Numbered from the stretch's first letter, positions 25,831-35,287 are shown. The stretch: DNA of 64,000 bases from JAFGNB01 sp050304135 (GCA_050304135.1 JBNLDC010000067.1:1-64000), one strand, 5' to 3'. A program made the numbers and translations. Notes: generated by a model not told the origin, from the sequence alone.

Positions 25831-27060
25831 ATGCCGCAAGCCCACGAACCGAAAAAAATCGCCGCAACCAGAGCCATGAAAGGGGTCATGGACACCTATT
25901 TCAACAGCCTTATGGGGCCGGATGCCGGCTCGGGAAAAATTGCCTGGTGCACCAGTGTCGGTCCGGTGGAACTGCTGCGGACTCTCGGTTTCAAGGTCTA
26001 CTTTCCGGAAAATTACGGTGCAATGCTCGGAGCGTCACGCATGGCAACCGATATGATCCCGCTGGCCAACGCGCGAGGTTACTCACCTGACATCTGTTCC
26101 TACCTGACCAGTGACATCGGTTCCTATATAAAAGGTGACGGACCATTTCAAAAAATGGGATTTACCGGACCACCGCGTGCGGATGTGCTTGTCTATAACA
26201 CTAACCAGTGCCGCGATGTTAAGGACTGGTTCGAGTTTTACGCCCGGGAATGGAATGTCCCCTGTATCGGCATTCACACCCCGCGCGGCATTGGCGAGCT
26301 TGACCGTGCGGTTATCGGCACCGTCACCCGGCAGATTGAAGAACTCGTGAGCCCGCTCGAAGCGGTTATCGGCACACGGTTCGACCTTGACCGGTTCAGA
26401 GAGGTGGTCGCCCTGTCGCGCACCTGCAGCGATCTCTGGAAAGAAGTGCTGCTCACCGCAGCCCACCATCCAACACCACTTACTTTTTTTGACGGAACAA
26501 TTCAGATGGGTCCGGCAGTGGTCCTGCGCGGCACACAGGAAGCAATCGATTACTACAACATTCTGCTGCCGGAACTCAGAGAGCGCATCGCAACCGGAAC
26601 AGCGGCTGTTGACGGGGAACGCTACCGTATCTACTGGGAAGGCATGCCGATATGGGGCAAACTCAAAAACCTCGCCGTCCAGTTCATCGGTCTGCAAACG
26701 GCGGTGGTCGCCTCCACCTACTGCAACAGCTGGATCTTCGATGATCTCGATCCCGGCAATCCGTTTGAAAGCATGGCACGCGCCTACAGTAATCTTTTTA
26801 TCTGTCGCAGTGACGGCCCCAAGGAGGCATACATCGAACGTATGGTCAGTGAATTCTCCGTTGACGGTATTCTCTATCACAACGCGAAAACCTGCCCCAA
26901 CAATTCAAACAGCCGCTACGACATGCCCCGTCGTCTGCAGGAGAGAACCGGAAAACCGTTCGTCGTTATCGATGGCGACCTCAACGATCTGCGCTGTTAC
27001 TCCGAAGAGCAGTCACGCACCAACATCGAGGCTTTCATCGAACTTTTAGCTCAACAGTAA
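25831..27060 (+). CDS. 2-hydroxyacyl-CoA dehydratase-family / DCCP-like protein
   Basis: This 409-residue protein of the HgdB/BcrB/FldC family carries an iron-sulfur cluster and receives electrons from an ATP-driven activase. True 2-hydroxyacyl-CoA dehydratases and benzoyl-CoA reductases need two different subunits of this family; here only one gene is present, next to one activase. That layout matches E. coli YjiM/YjiL and the double-cubane cluster protein (DCCP), a homodimer with an [8Fe-9S] cluster. Nine Cys are present; C40 (IAWCTS), C89 (SPDICSYLTSD) and C355 (HNAKTCPNNS) lie at positions conserved in the family and are likely ligands. YWEGMPIW (about 268-275) and the C-terminal GDLNDLRCYSEEQ are also family hallmarks. 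The physiological substrate is unknown. Confidence 0.85.
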   Translation: MPQAHEPKKIAATRAMKGVMDTYFNSLMGPDAGSGKIAWCTSVGPVELLRTLGFKVYFPENYGAMLGASRMATDMIPLANARGYSPDICSYLTSDIGSYIKGDGPFQKMGFTGPPRADVLVYNTNQCRDVKDWFEFYAREWNVPCIGIHTPRGIGELDRAVIGTVTRQIEELVSPLEAVIGTRFDLDRFREVVALSRTCSDLWKEVLLTAAHHPTPLTFFDGTIQMGPAVVLRGTQEAIDYYNILLPELRERIATGTAAVDGERYRIYWEGMPIWGKLKNLAVQFIGLQTAVVASTYCNSWIFDDLDPGNPFESMARAYSNLFICRSDGPKEAYIERMVSEFSVDGILYHNAKTCPNNSNSRYDMPRRLQERTGKPFVVIDGDLNDLRCYSEEQSRTNIEAFIELLAQQ

Positions 27061-27070
27061 AGGAGTACCG

Positions 27071-27838
27071 GTGACCTTTTTCGGCGGTATCGATATCGGA
27101 GCGTCAACAGCAAAATTCGTGCTGGTTGACGCGCAGGGTGCAATTGTCTCGAAGGCTATGAAACGTTCGGGTACCGATTACGGAAAGACCGCGGAGGAAC
27201 TGCTGGCCGATGTCTGCAGCCAGGCGGGCTGTGAAAAGGAGGCCGTTGCAAAGATTATTTCCACCGGTTACGGACGCGACAATGTTTTATGGTCAACCGG
27301 TACCATGACAGAGATCGCCTGTCATGGAAAGGGCGCATTTTTCCACTACCGTCAGGCACTTACCATCATCGATATCGGCGCACAGGACAGCAAGGTAATC
27401 CATCTTGACGATCAGGGACGCCGAACCGGATTTAAAATGAACCGCAAATGCGCCGCAGGAACCGGTGCCTTCATCGAGGAGGTCGCCCACCGTCTCGCCA
27501 TCGACAGCAACGACCTCAATACTCTTGCCGAATCGTCAACCGAGACCGTTGAACTCGGAAGCTACTGCACCGTATTCGCCGCAACCGAAGTAATTGAAAA
27601 AATACGGGCGGGAGTGCCGGTGGAGGCTATCGTGCGGGGTGCATTCCAGTCGGTTGCCCGACGGATTGTGGAGATGGACGGTGTAGACGGTATGCTGGTA
27701 GTAACCGGTGGTGTGGCGGCGCACAATCCGGTAGTGGCAACAATGCTCGGCAACGTGTTTTCCACCCCTGCGGTCATTGCCCCGGATGCACAGTTCACCG
27801 GCGCTTTCGGTGCGGCGCTGTTCGCAGCTGGCTTGTAG
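27071..27838 (+). CDS. Acyl-CoA dehydratase activase (BadF/HgdC, YjiL-like)
   Basis: This 255-residue ASKHA-fold ATPase is the electron-donating partner of the preceding gene. In this family a homodimer holds one [4Fe-4S] cluster between subunits and couples ATP hydrolysis to transfer of a very low-potential electron. Visible landmarks are the phosphate-1 loop GGIDIGASTAKFVL, the second loop IIDIGAQDSKVI, the two cluster Cys C127 (NRKCAAGTGAF) and C166 (SYCTVFAATE), and the adenosine motif VVTGGVAAHNPVV. The GTG start at 27071 follows AAAGGAG with 6-nt spacing, 10 nt after the dehydratase stop, so the two are cotranscribed. Length equals that of E. coli YjiL. Confidence 0.92.
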   Translation: MTFFGGIDIGASTAKFVLVDAQGAIVSKAMKRSGTDYGKTAEELLADVCSQAGCEKEAVAKIISTGYGRDNVLWSTGTMTEIACHGKGAFFHYRQALTIIDIGAQDSKVIHLDDQGRRTGFKMNRKCAAGTGAFIEEVAHRLAIDSNDLNTLAESSTETVELGSYCTVFAATEVIEKIRAGVPVEAIVRGAFQSVARRIVEMDGVDGMLVVTGGVAAHNPVVATMLGNVFSTPAVIAPDAQFTGAFGAALFAAGL

Positions 27839-27869
27839 GAGGGAGGGCGGGTTTGAAACCCACCCGTAC
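27835..27869. repeat. Intergenic palindrome (GGGCGGGTTTGAAACCC type)
   Basis: The sequence GTAGGAGGGAGGGCGGGTTT is followed by its inverted counterpart GAAACCCACCCGTAC. It overlaps the activase stop codon. A relative with the same GTAGGGGCGG...CCGCCCGTAC plan lies at 37197-37225. These short palindromes are dispersed in many genomes of this group. Confidence 0.7.
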
Positions 27870-28091
27870 AGTCCCGCTCACATCATAGGCCCCTCCGGTA
27901 TCGTCATCCCGTCCCGCCTTCGCCTGTCTATAAAAAAGAACGTACTTCACGCTTCAATTCTCAGGACACCTGCCTCCTGAGACCGTAATAATTGCGGCAC
28001 TCCCGGAGTTATAACGATATAATTTGTTCCATGTCATCATCTTATATGGTTCTTAACCCAAAACTTCACCGACAGCTGAGTATAGCGATTT

Positions 28092-28709
28092 ATGACTGAA
28101 ACGGCACCACCCTTCTTCACCATTATTGCCGCCTACTATCAGGGAGTAAGTCCTCCCGAGGTGTACGCACGCTTCTGCAGCAGTCTTCTGCGGCAGTCAT
28201 TTACAAATGCCGAGGTGCTCGTACTGCACGACGGGCCACTGCTGCATAAAGTCGATTCACCATTTGACATTCTCTGTACACAGATGCGCCATAATCTCTG
28301 GGGGCATAATCTCCGGAAAATCGGGTTGCAGCGCGCAAACGGGAAGTATATCCTCCATACCAATGTAGACAACGAATATCATCCCGAGGCTCTGGCATCC
28401 ATTCACTCCCGGCTGATGCAGACACCGGTGGATATTCTGATCGCACAAGTCGAAATGATGGGACTCAACTGTGCCAACGGTCAAATCTGGTACGACAATC
28501 CACGCGACTATACCAAAAGCCACATACTCCCCGGCAACCCCCCGGTATTCGGGAATATTGATCTGATGCAGGCGGTCATTGCAAAAAAACTCTGGGACCG
28601 CTATGGCTGGTTCAATATGATCGAACAGGCTGATGGCATCATCTATTCAAAAATTTGTGCTGAAAACCCCTACATCTGCACCGATATACTTATAGGAAGA
28701 CATTACTGA
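28092..28709 (+). CDS. Family 2-type glycosyltransferase
   Basis: This 205-residue GT-A fold protein has the family 2 opening strand (PPFFTIIAAYYQG), SLLRQSFTNAEVLVLHDGP, and a DxD-like metal/nucleotide site in NVDNEYHPEAL (about residues 97-107). It is shorter than most GT2 enzymes and has no membrane anchor. The gene overlaps the following methyltransferase by one base (TGATG), so the two are translationally coupled. Context suggests modification of a surface glycan, but donor and acceptor sugars are unknown. Confidence 0.78.
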   Translation: MTETAPPFFTIIAAYYQGVSPPEVYARFCSSLLRQSFTNAEVLVLHDGPLLHKVDSPFDILCTQMRHNLWGHNLRKIGLQRANGKYILHTNVDNEYHPEALASIHSRLMQTPVDILIAQVEMMGLNCANGQIWYDNPRDYTKSHILPGNPPVFGNIDLMQAVIAKKLWDRYGWFNMIEQADGIIYSKICAENPYICTDILIGRHY

Positions 28710-29452
28710 TGAACACGAACCATAATTTTTTCTGCCCGGTGTGCCGACGTCCAGTTGCCAGATTCGAACCGATCGGCTGGGATTTTATCAGGCTTTTAAA
28801 CGATGTCGGTTACATTCAGCCGATTTTTCAGGGGGAGACCTTCGATCCGGTCAACTACTTCTGCCCCCACTGCAAATGCTCCGACCGTAACCGGCTCTAT
28901 GCACTATTTCTTGAACAGTACTTCAGAAAACTTGACCCGTCGGAGAAACACCGGTTTATCGATTTCGCACCTGCACCGCAGCTCGGAGCGTTCATCAGAT
29001 CGTTTCCGATGCTCGACTACCGGAGTGCCGACCTGTTCGCTCCCGGGGTAGATGACCGGGTCGACATCATGGACCTGCAGATTTACGATACCGATTCGGT
29101 TGATTTTTTCCTCTGTTCTCATGTACTCGAGCATGTACCCGACGACCGCAAGGCGATTGGTGAACTCCATCGTATTCTCAAACCGGGGAAATGCGGTATC
29201 GTGATGGTTCCCATCATCCTGACACTGGAAAACACCTACGAAAATCCCGATATCACCCAACCGGCAGAGCGATGGAAACACTTCGGACAGGACGATCACC
29301 TGCGTATTTACGCAAAAAGAGATTTTCTGGAAAAATTAAACTCTGCCGGTTTTACCGTCCATCAGCTTGATGCTGACGTATTCGGAACACCGGTATTTCT
29401 ACAACATGGTATCCACCAGAGATCGGTACTCTATGTTGCCTGCAAACCATAA
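28709..29452 (+). CDS. Zn-ribbon SAM-dependent methyltransferase
   Basis: This 247-residue class I methyltransferase has an N-terminal zinc-ribbon-like segment (FFCPVCRR at about 8-15 and YFCPHCKCSDRNR at about 51-63). The SAM-binding fold follows: FIDFAPAPQLGAF (motif I region), VDIMDLQIYDTDSVDFFLCSHVLEHVPDD (motifs II-IV) and ELHRILKPGK. Such proteins typically accompany glycosyltransferases and act on sugars or polyprenyl-linked glycans. It is translationally coupled to the upstream glycosyltransferase; the next gene starts 177 nt further on. Confidence 0.82.
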   Translation: MNTNHNFFCPVCRRPVARFEPIGWDFIRLLNDVGYIQPIFQGETFDPVNYFCPHCKCSDRNRLYALFLEQYFRKLDPSEKHRFIDFAPAPQLGAFIRSFPMLDYRSADLFAPGVDDRVDIMDLQIYDTDSVDFFLCSHVLEHVPDDRKAIGELHRILKPGKCGIVMVPIILTLENTYENPDITQPAERWKHFGQDDHLRIYAKRDFLEKLNSAGFTVHQLDADVFGTPVFLQHGIHQRSVLYVACKP

Positions 29453-29629
29453 GTGATTCATTCTGCAGCACCAGTGTTCCGGGATGGTAACTTACGGATT
29501 AGTAACGGATTGCCATTGATTTTTTTTCGTGAAATGATACAATCATCCTATAATTGACGTTCATAGTTGATGACTGCCTGGTCCCAGTGTATCCGGCACC
29601 GCGCATCACCTCCATCGGGAAGTTCCTTC

Positions 29630-30856
29630 ATGAAACGACAGATAGAAGAACTCGCTGTTTTCGGCGGCCCCCCCGCATTTGCCGAAAAGCTCCATGTGGG
29701 CAGGCCGAATATCGGCAACCGCGACAAACTCATGGAACGGTTCAACGACATTCTCGACCGCCGGTGGCTCACCAACAACGGCCCGTATGTGCAGGAACTC
29801 GAACGGAAACTGGCGGAATATATTGGCGTTAAGCACTGCATCGTGATGTGCAATGCCACCGTCGCACTCGAAATCGCGATCCGGGCGCTCGATCTCAAAG
29901 GAGAAGTCATTGTTCCGGCCTTCACGTTTATCGCCACCGCACATGCACTGCAGTGGGAAGAAATCACCCCGGTATTCTGTGATATCGACCCGTCAACGCA
30001 TACCATAGATCCCGATGCAATCGAGCGAATGATCACCCCACGCACCAGCGGTATTATAGGCGTACATCTCTGGGGGCGCGGCTGCGATGTTGAACGGATC
30101 GACCGGATCGCGCAGACCCACAACCTCAAGGTACTCTACGATGCAGCTCACGCTTTCGGCTGTTCACACAATGGCACCATGATCGGCTCGTTCGGTGATG
30201 CGGAGATTTTCAGTTTTCATGCGACGAAATTCTTCAATACCTTCGAGGGGGGGGCGGTCACCACCAACAACGATGCGCTCGCGGCGCAGATACGTCTGAT
30301 GAAGAATTTCGGATTCAAAGATTACGATGAGGTGATCTATATCGGCATGAACGGTAAGATGAATGAAATGAGTGCCGCGATGGGAATCACGGGACTGGAA
30401 TCCCTTGACACGTTTATTGACGTGAACCGCTGCAATTACGAGCGATACCGGGAACATCTTCACGGCATCAACGGGATCAGGTTCATCACCTACAGCGACA
30501 CCGACAAACAGAACTTTCAGTACATCATTCTTGAGATCGACGAGGCGATCACCCGGATCAGCCGTGACAACCTCGTTGCCATTCTGCACCGGGAAAATAT
30601 CATCGCCCGCAGGTACTTCTACCCCGGGTGCCATAAAATGGAACCGTACCGCGCGCTCTTTCCGCATGCGCATCTTCTGCTGCCGGCAACCACGGCGACA
30701 GCGGCGCGGGTCATGAGCCTGCCGAACGGCACCTCGGTTGACAAGTCAGCCATCGATCAAATCTGTGAACTCATTACCTACATAACCACCCGTGGAGAGG
30801 AAATCTCACAGCGTCTCACAGCCGATTCCGCATCCCGGGCAGAGGAGCCCCAATGA
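29630..30856 (+). CDS. DegT/DnrJ/EryC1/StrS sugar aminotransferase
   Basis: This 408-residue PLP enzyme transfers an amino group to a nucleotide-linked keto-sugar. Landmarks are PNIGNRDKLMERFNDIL, WLTNNGPYVQELE, the cofactor region CNATVALEIAIRAL and VPAFTFIATAHALQW, DAAHAFG, the Schiff-base Lys200 in FHATKFFNTFEGGA, and the C-terminal ARRYFYPGCHKMEPYR. The start at 29630 (MKRQIEEL) is preferred; a frame start 63 nt upstream adds residues not seen in the family. The gene overlaps the next glycosyltransferase by four bases (ATGA). It implies that an amino sugar is part of the glycan made here. Confidence 0.93.
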   Translation: MKRQIEELAVFGGPPAFAEKLHVGRPNIGNRDKLMERFNDILDRRWLTNNGPYVQELERKLAEYIGVKHCIVMCNATVALEIAIRALDLKGEVIVPAFTFIATAHALQWEEITPVFCDIDPSTHTIDPDAIERMITPRTSGIIGVHLWGRGCDVERIDRIAQTHNLKVLYDAAHAFGCSHNGTMIGSFGDAEIFSFHATKFFNTFEGGAVTTNNDALAAQIRLMKNFGFKDYDEVIYIGMNGKMNEMSAAMGITGLESLDTFIDVNRCNYERYREHLHGINGIRFITYSDTDKQNFQYIILEIDEAITRISRDNLVAILHRENIIARRYFYPGCHKMEPYRALFPHAHLLLPATTATAARVMSLPNGTSVDKSAIDQICELITYITTRGEEISQRLTADSASRAEEPQ

Positions 30857-31902
30857 AAGTAAGTGTCGTCATGGTTACCTATAACCAGGAAGCATATATC
30901 GGACAGGCGATTGAAGGGGTCCTGATGCAGCAGACCGATTTTCCGGTTGAACTTATCATCGGTGAAGACTGCTCAACCGATGGCACCCGGACGGTCATTG
31001 AACAGTTTCAGGCGAAATTCCCCGACTGTATCCGCGTCTGCTTCCGTGACACCAATCTGGGCGGTGCGGAAAATTTCCGTCAGGCGTACGACAGTGCCAC
31101 TGGTGAATACATCGCCCTGTGCGAAGGAGACGACTACTGGACCGATCCGCTCAAGCTGCAGAAGCAGATTACCTTTCTCGACGCCCACCCGGAGTACTCC
31201 TTCTCTTTCCATAACGTCAACGTTCTTGACCAGGCGACCGGCACCGCCAAACACCACCTGGCACCCGGTACCATGCAGCCGCGTTATACGGTAGCCAACC
31301 TCTTCAGTGGTAATTTCATTCAGTCGTGCTCGGTGGTCTACCGGCGCTGCAATCTTCCGGCACTTCCCGAATGGCTGCAGGAACTGCCGATCGGCGACTG
31401 GCCAATCCATATGCTCCATGCGGAGCACGGACCGATTCACTATCAGGACGAGATCATGGGAGTTTACCGTATTCTCACCTCCGGTGCCTGGGCAAACCGC
31501 AGCGCCGCGTATCGCATAGAACGGTCAATTACCACCGCACTGCTGTTCAATACGGCACTCGGCGGAAAATACTCCGGGCGGCTGGGAGCGACGATTGTCA
31601 ACTGGTACAATACCCTCATGGACATTCACCAGCATCAGGGAGAACTGCAAACCGCCTTTAACTACATGTTCAAAGCGCTCGAAGAGGTAACCGAGCCGGC
31701 ACTCCACTCCCCGTTCCTTACCCGATACCTTTCACTTTTTATCGACATGATAGCCACACTGATCACCGATGGAAAGAACGAAGAAGCACTCTCGCTCTAT
31801 ACCTCGCATGCCGATCGGCTGCCCTTTGTCGCTGAACTGCGGAAAATGGATGCGATCATGACGAACTTGAAAGAGAAGATGGCGGGGGCGACGGTTTCGT
31901 GA
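30853..31902 (+). CDS. Family 2 glycosyltransferase
   Basis: This 349-residue GT2 enzyme has the N-terminal signature KVSVVMVTYNQEAYIGQAI, LIIGEDCSTDGT, and the metal/nucleotide site CEGDDYWTDPLKLQ (about 94-107), then FSFHNVNVLD and SCSVVYRR. The C-terminal 110 residues are helical and may bind a partner or acceptor. It is translationally coupled (ATGA overlap) to the DegT aminotransferase, so it likely transfers or extends the amino sugar. There is no membrane segment. Confidence 0.9.
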   Translation: MKVSVVMVTYNQEAYIGQAIEGVLMQQTDFPVELIIGEDCSTDGTRTVIEQFQAKFPDCIRVCFRDTNLGGAENFRQAYDSATGEYIALCEGDDYWTDPLKLQKQITFLDAHPEYSFSFHNVNVLDQATGTAKHHLAPGTMQPRYTVANLFSGNFIQSCSVVYRRCNLPALPEWLQELPIGDWPIHMLHAEHGPIHYQDEIMGVYRILTSGAWANRSAAYRIERSITTALLFNTALGGKYSGRLGATIVNWYNTLMDIHQHQGELQTAFNYMFKALEEVTEPALHSPFLTRYLSLFIDMIATLITDGKNEEALSLYTSHADRLPFVAELRKMDAIMTNLKEKMAGATVS

Positions 31903-31927
31903 CGGATTTAGATTCAACGATTTAATT

Positions 31928-31976
31928 GTAGAGACGTTGTTGCGGCCTCTGGCCGCTTGTCATGCAACGTCTCTAC
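31928..31976. repeat. Nested palindrome GTAGAGACGTTG...CAACGTCTCTAC
   Basis: The outer 12-bp arms (31928-31939 and 31965-31976) are perfectly inverted. A separate inner hairpin GCGGCC-TCT-GGCCGC sits at 31942-31956. It has no T-run and no coding potential. GTAGAGACGTTGC-type palindromes are dispersed intergenic repeats in many bacteria. Confidence 0.75.
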
Positions 31977-32110
31977 GCCAGGGCACAGGCCATACTGCTA
32001 TCCCCCCCCCTCTCTCGCCTATGTATCTATAAATACTTAGCCTGCCAGGCCGTAATTATTTTTATCAGACTGATCTCCGTTCACGAATGTCCCGGTTGGA
32101 GCACCAATTC

Positions 32111-33628
32111 ATGAAAAAATTTCCGATAATTGCCATTCTTGTATTCACGTCCCTTTCATTCGCCGGTGATTTCCAGCTTCCCGTTACCTACGATACCTTA
32201 AAGAACGGCCTGAAGGTCATCATCGTTCCGGATACCAATGTCCCGGTCGTCTCCTGCCGGCTGTATTACTTCATGGGATCGATGTACGAGGGGCCCGGCA
32301 CCACAGGGCTCTCACATATGTACGAGCATATGATGTTCAAAGGAACAAAACACCTCGGCACTACCAATTACCGCAAAGAGGTGCCCATCATGAAAAAAAT
32401 CGATTCCCTTGAAGCCGACATGACCAAGCTTCAACAGACCGGTGAACTCTTCACCGATTCCATGAAAGAAGCTCTTCATCACCAGGTTATGTCGCTCCTC
32501 GATAAGCAACGTAAACTGATTAAAAAGGACGAGATCTGGGAGATCTATCAGAACAACGGCGGAACGCAGCTCAACGCCTGGACCGCCGACGACATGACTG
32601 CCTATATCGTAACGCTTCCGTACAACAAAGTAGAGCTCTTTTACTGGATTGAATCCGATCGGATGCGCGACCCGATTCTTCGGGAATTTTACAGTGAACG
32701 GGATGTCGTAACCGAAGAACGCCGAATGCGGTATGAAAACCGGGCGATTGGCAAATACTGGGAGCGGCTTAACGCACTTTTTTACGTCGCCCACCCCTAC
32801 CGTCTTCCCACCATTGGATGGATGTCGGATATCCGTTCCTATACCCGGATAAAAATGGAAAACCATGTCAAAAAATTCTACACTCCCGACAATGCCCTGA
32901 TCGTTTTGGTGGGAAATATCGAGCCGAAAAAGACGCTATCGGAAATCAATCGGTATTTCGGATCGATCCCCCGTGCGAAAACGCCCAAGGAAGAGGTGGT
33001 CACCCGTGAACCCGATCCGGTCGGTACTACCCGTTTCACCATGCGGGATGATGCTGAACCGAGGTTCGACATGCTGTTTCATACCCCCGGATACCCGAAC
33101 GACAGTCTCTACAAACTCGACATTATCGAGGGAATTTTCTCGGGACGAAGCGGCAGACTGTTCCGCCGTCTTGTCGACAAAGAAGGATTGTGTACCAATG
33201 CCGGTGCAGGCAACAACATCCGTCTGCACAACGGTGAATTCCATATCTGGGCAGACCTTAAAAACGACACCGACCCTGCGAAGGTTGAGCGCATTATCCG
33301 TGAAGAGCTTGGGAAAATAGCAAAAAAACGGCCAACCGAAAAAGAAATAATGCGTATCACCAACGACATCCGGATGTCGTTTATATCAGGTCTTAAAAGC
33401 CTTGAGGGGCTTTCCGATCGCCTCGCCTGGTTCGAACGTCTTCGAAGCTGGAAAGATCTGATGAGCTACCCGGACATGATCGCGGCGGTAAAACCGGACG
33501 ACATTCCCGCTGTTGCAGCACGATATCTTGATCCGGAGTTGGCAACTATCGGCTTGCTGCTGCCGAAAATGGTCAATAAGGAGAAATCTGCACCATCAAC
33601 AAAGAAGAATGCACCGGTAAAAAAATAG
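32111..33628 (+). CDS. M16 zinc peptidase (catalytically intact)
   Basis: This 505-residue exported member of the insulinase/pitrilysin family M16 has a signal peptide (MKKFPIIAILVFTSLSFA) followed by the N-terminal M16 half with the inverted zinc motif HMYEH (69-73) and the downstream Glu region VVTEERRMRYENR. The second half (about 250-480) is the non-catalytic M16 domain (FDMLFHTPGYPNDSLYKLDIIEGIFSG). GGAG lies 9 nt before the ATG at 32111; an upstream ATG at 32087 gives a poorer signal peptide. An 80-residue helical insertion separates the zinc motif from GGTQLNAWTADDMT. It stands 16 nt before a degenerate M16 gene, the arrangement of heterodimeric M16B peptidases acting on peptides in the periplasm. 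Confidence 0.92.
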   Translation: MKKFPIIAILVFTSLSFAGDFQLPVTYDTLKNGLKVIIVPDTNVPVVSCRLYYFMGSMYEGPGTTGLSHMYEHMMFKGTKHLGTTNYRKEVPIMKKIDSLEADMTKLQQTGELFTDSMKEALHHQVMSLLDKQRKLIKKDEIWEIYQNNGGTQLNAWTADDMTAYIVTLPYNKVELFYWIESDRMRDPILREFYSERDVVTEERRMRYENRAIGKYWERLNALFYVAHPYRLPTIGWMSDIRSYTRIKMENHVKKFYTPDNALIVLVGNIEPKKTLSEINRYFGSIPRAKTPKEEVVTREPDPVGTTRFTMRDDAEPRFDMLFHTPGYPNDSLYKLDIIEGIFSGRSGRLFRRLVDKEGLCTNAGAGNNIRLHNGEFHIWADLKNDTDPAKVERIIREELGKIAKKRPTEKEIMRITNDIRMSFISGLKSLEGLSDRLAWFERLRSWKDLMSYPDMIAAVKPDDIPAVAARYLDPELATIGLLLPKMVNKEKSAPSTKKNAPVKK

Positions 33629-33644
33629 ATTCAGGAGTCCCTTT

Positions 33645-35267
33645 GTGAATAACGACCGATTCAGTACTATTCTCAGATTTAATTGCAACACGTCACGCCG
33701 CGGAAAGCCGGAGTCAGGAAAAGATAAAAACGTTACTACCAGCTCAGAAAATATGCCGGGTACAACACGCCGTTCTGTATTCGAAAGTAAAAACCCACCG
33801 CGGCTGAGAACCTGTTCCGGTTTGACAAACCTCTGCCTATCCGTGTTTCTTCTGGTAGCTTCCAGCTTCGCGAAACAGCGTACGACTCTGCCATCGCATC
33901 CCCTGAAAATCCAGTTTGATACCCTTGACTGGCAGGTTCCACTCGGTGACCCCTACCGTGTGGAACTCCGCAACGGCGCCATTGCCTATATCGCCTCCGA
34001 CTCCCTGCTGCCACTGGTAAAGATAACCGCGTACATCAGACACGGAGCACTTGCTGATCCGGAGGGGAAAGAGGGACTGACCTCGCTGATGACCGCTCTC
34101 ATGCGTACCGGCGGAACGAAAAAATTTCCTGCAGACACACTTGATGAGCTTATCGACCTGCTTGCGCTGCGATTCGCAGTAAGAACCGGAGAAACACAGT
34201 GCACCTTCAACGGATCGTTCCTCGCCGAATACAGCGTCAACGCACTTACCATCATGCGGGAAATGCTCTTCCGGCCGGTATTTGATGAGAAAAAACTTGA
34301 AAAAGAGCGTACGATCATGCTCGAGGCGATCCGTCACCGGTTCGATAATCCGGGACCGGTGCTCAGGGCGGCCTACGAAAAGCTCATGTACCACAGTCAA
34401 CCGTCCTCCCGGTTGACCACCGAAAAATCGGTAAAATCAATCAAGCGTAAAGATCTCATCGCTCTGCACCGCAGGGTATTCTCTCCCGCTAATATGATTT
34501 TCTGTGTAGCCGGAGCGATAGATCCGGATTCAATTCGTTCCTATCTGGAACGTCTCCATCCCCAAGATACCGCACAACATACCGCAACGGCCTTTGCACC
34601 GGTAACGGTAAACCGGTCTCCCGGTTGTCTTTTCGTGCACAAAGACATAACGCAAGCCTACGTACGTCTGGGGCTTCCGCTTTTTCAGCGGCCGCATCCC
34701 GACTACTACCCGTTATCACTGCTCAATGAGATCATCGGTGGCGGGGGATTTACCTCACGACTCGGAAAATCGGTCAGATCCGATGCTGGTCTCACCTACT
34801 CGATTTATTCCACTGCGGAATCGAATTATACCTATCCGGGTACGTTCTACATCAGTTTTTTCACCAAAAATGAAACCTTCGCTCAGGCGGTGGCACTGTC
34901 ACTCAAAGAGCTGCGGACGGTTATTGACAGTGGAGTAACCGATGCTGAACTGGCGAACGCGAAAGCATCGCTGATCGGTGAACTGCCCTCAATGTTCCGG
35001 AACGTTGATGATATTGTGTCAACCTACGGGTGGAACGAATATTACCATCGTGCTCCGGATCACTACCGGGTCTACCCGGAAAAAATACAGGCCATAACCC
35101 GCGAGGATCTGCAGCGGGTTGCACATACCTATCTCTCCGCCGATAGCATGACGGTTACCGTGGTAGGAGATTCCACAAGCCTGATCCAACAGGAGTCCGG
35201 CGGATTCTCACTCAAAAACCGGCCGCATACAACGATACTTCCGTCGGCGCTTCCGTCACAACCCTGA
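33645..35267 (+). CDS. M16-family subunit lacking the zinc motif
   Basis: This 540-residue M16-like protein keeps the fold (RVELRNGAIAYIASD, ADPEGKEGLTSLMTAL, FDNPGPVLRAAYEKLMY) but has GLTSLMTAL where HxxEH should be, so it cannot bind zinc. It retains the substrate-binding pattern SRLGKSVRSDAGLTYSIYST, as in inactive partner subunits of M16B heterodimers. The GTG at 33645 follows CAGGAG; the resulting 57-residue hydrophilic stretch before the hydrophobic segment LTNLCLSVFLLVASSFA is unusual for a signal peptide, and an ATG at 33753 is an alternative. It is cotranscribed with the active subunit and, 20 nt on, with a flavodoxin. Confidence 0.88.
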   Translation: MNNDRFSTILRFNCNTSRRGKPESGKDKNVTTSSENMPGTTRRSVFESKNPPRLRTCSGLTNLCLSVFLLVASSFAKQRTTLPSHPLKIQFDTLDWQVPLGDPYRVELRNGAIAYIASDSLLPLVKITAYIRHGALADPEGKEGLTSLMTALMRTGGTKKFPADTLDELIDLLALRFAVRTGETQCTFNGSFLAEYSVNALTIMREMLFRPVFDEKKLEKERTIMLEAIRHRFDNPGPVLRAAYEKLMYHSQPSSRLTTEKSVKSIKRKDLIALHRRVFSPANMIFCVAGAIDPDSIRSYLERLHPQDTAQHTATAFAPVTVNRSPGCLFVHKDITQAYVRLGLPLFQRPHPDYYPLSLLNEIIGGGGFTSRLGKSVRSDAGLTYSIYSTAESNYTYPGTFYISFFTKNETFAQAVALSLKELRTVIDSGVTDAELANAKASLIGELPSMFRNVDDIVSTYGWNEYYHRAPDHYRVYPEKIQAITREDLQRVAHTYLSADSMTVTVVGDSTSLIQQESGGFSLKNRPHTTILPSALPSQP

Positions 35268-35287
35268 CTTTCGGAAAGGACACTTCC

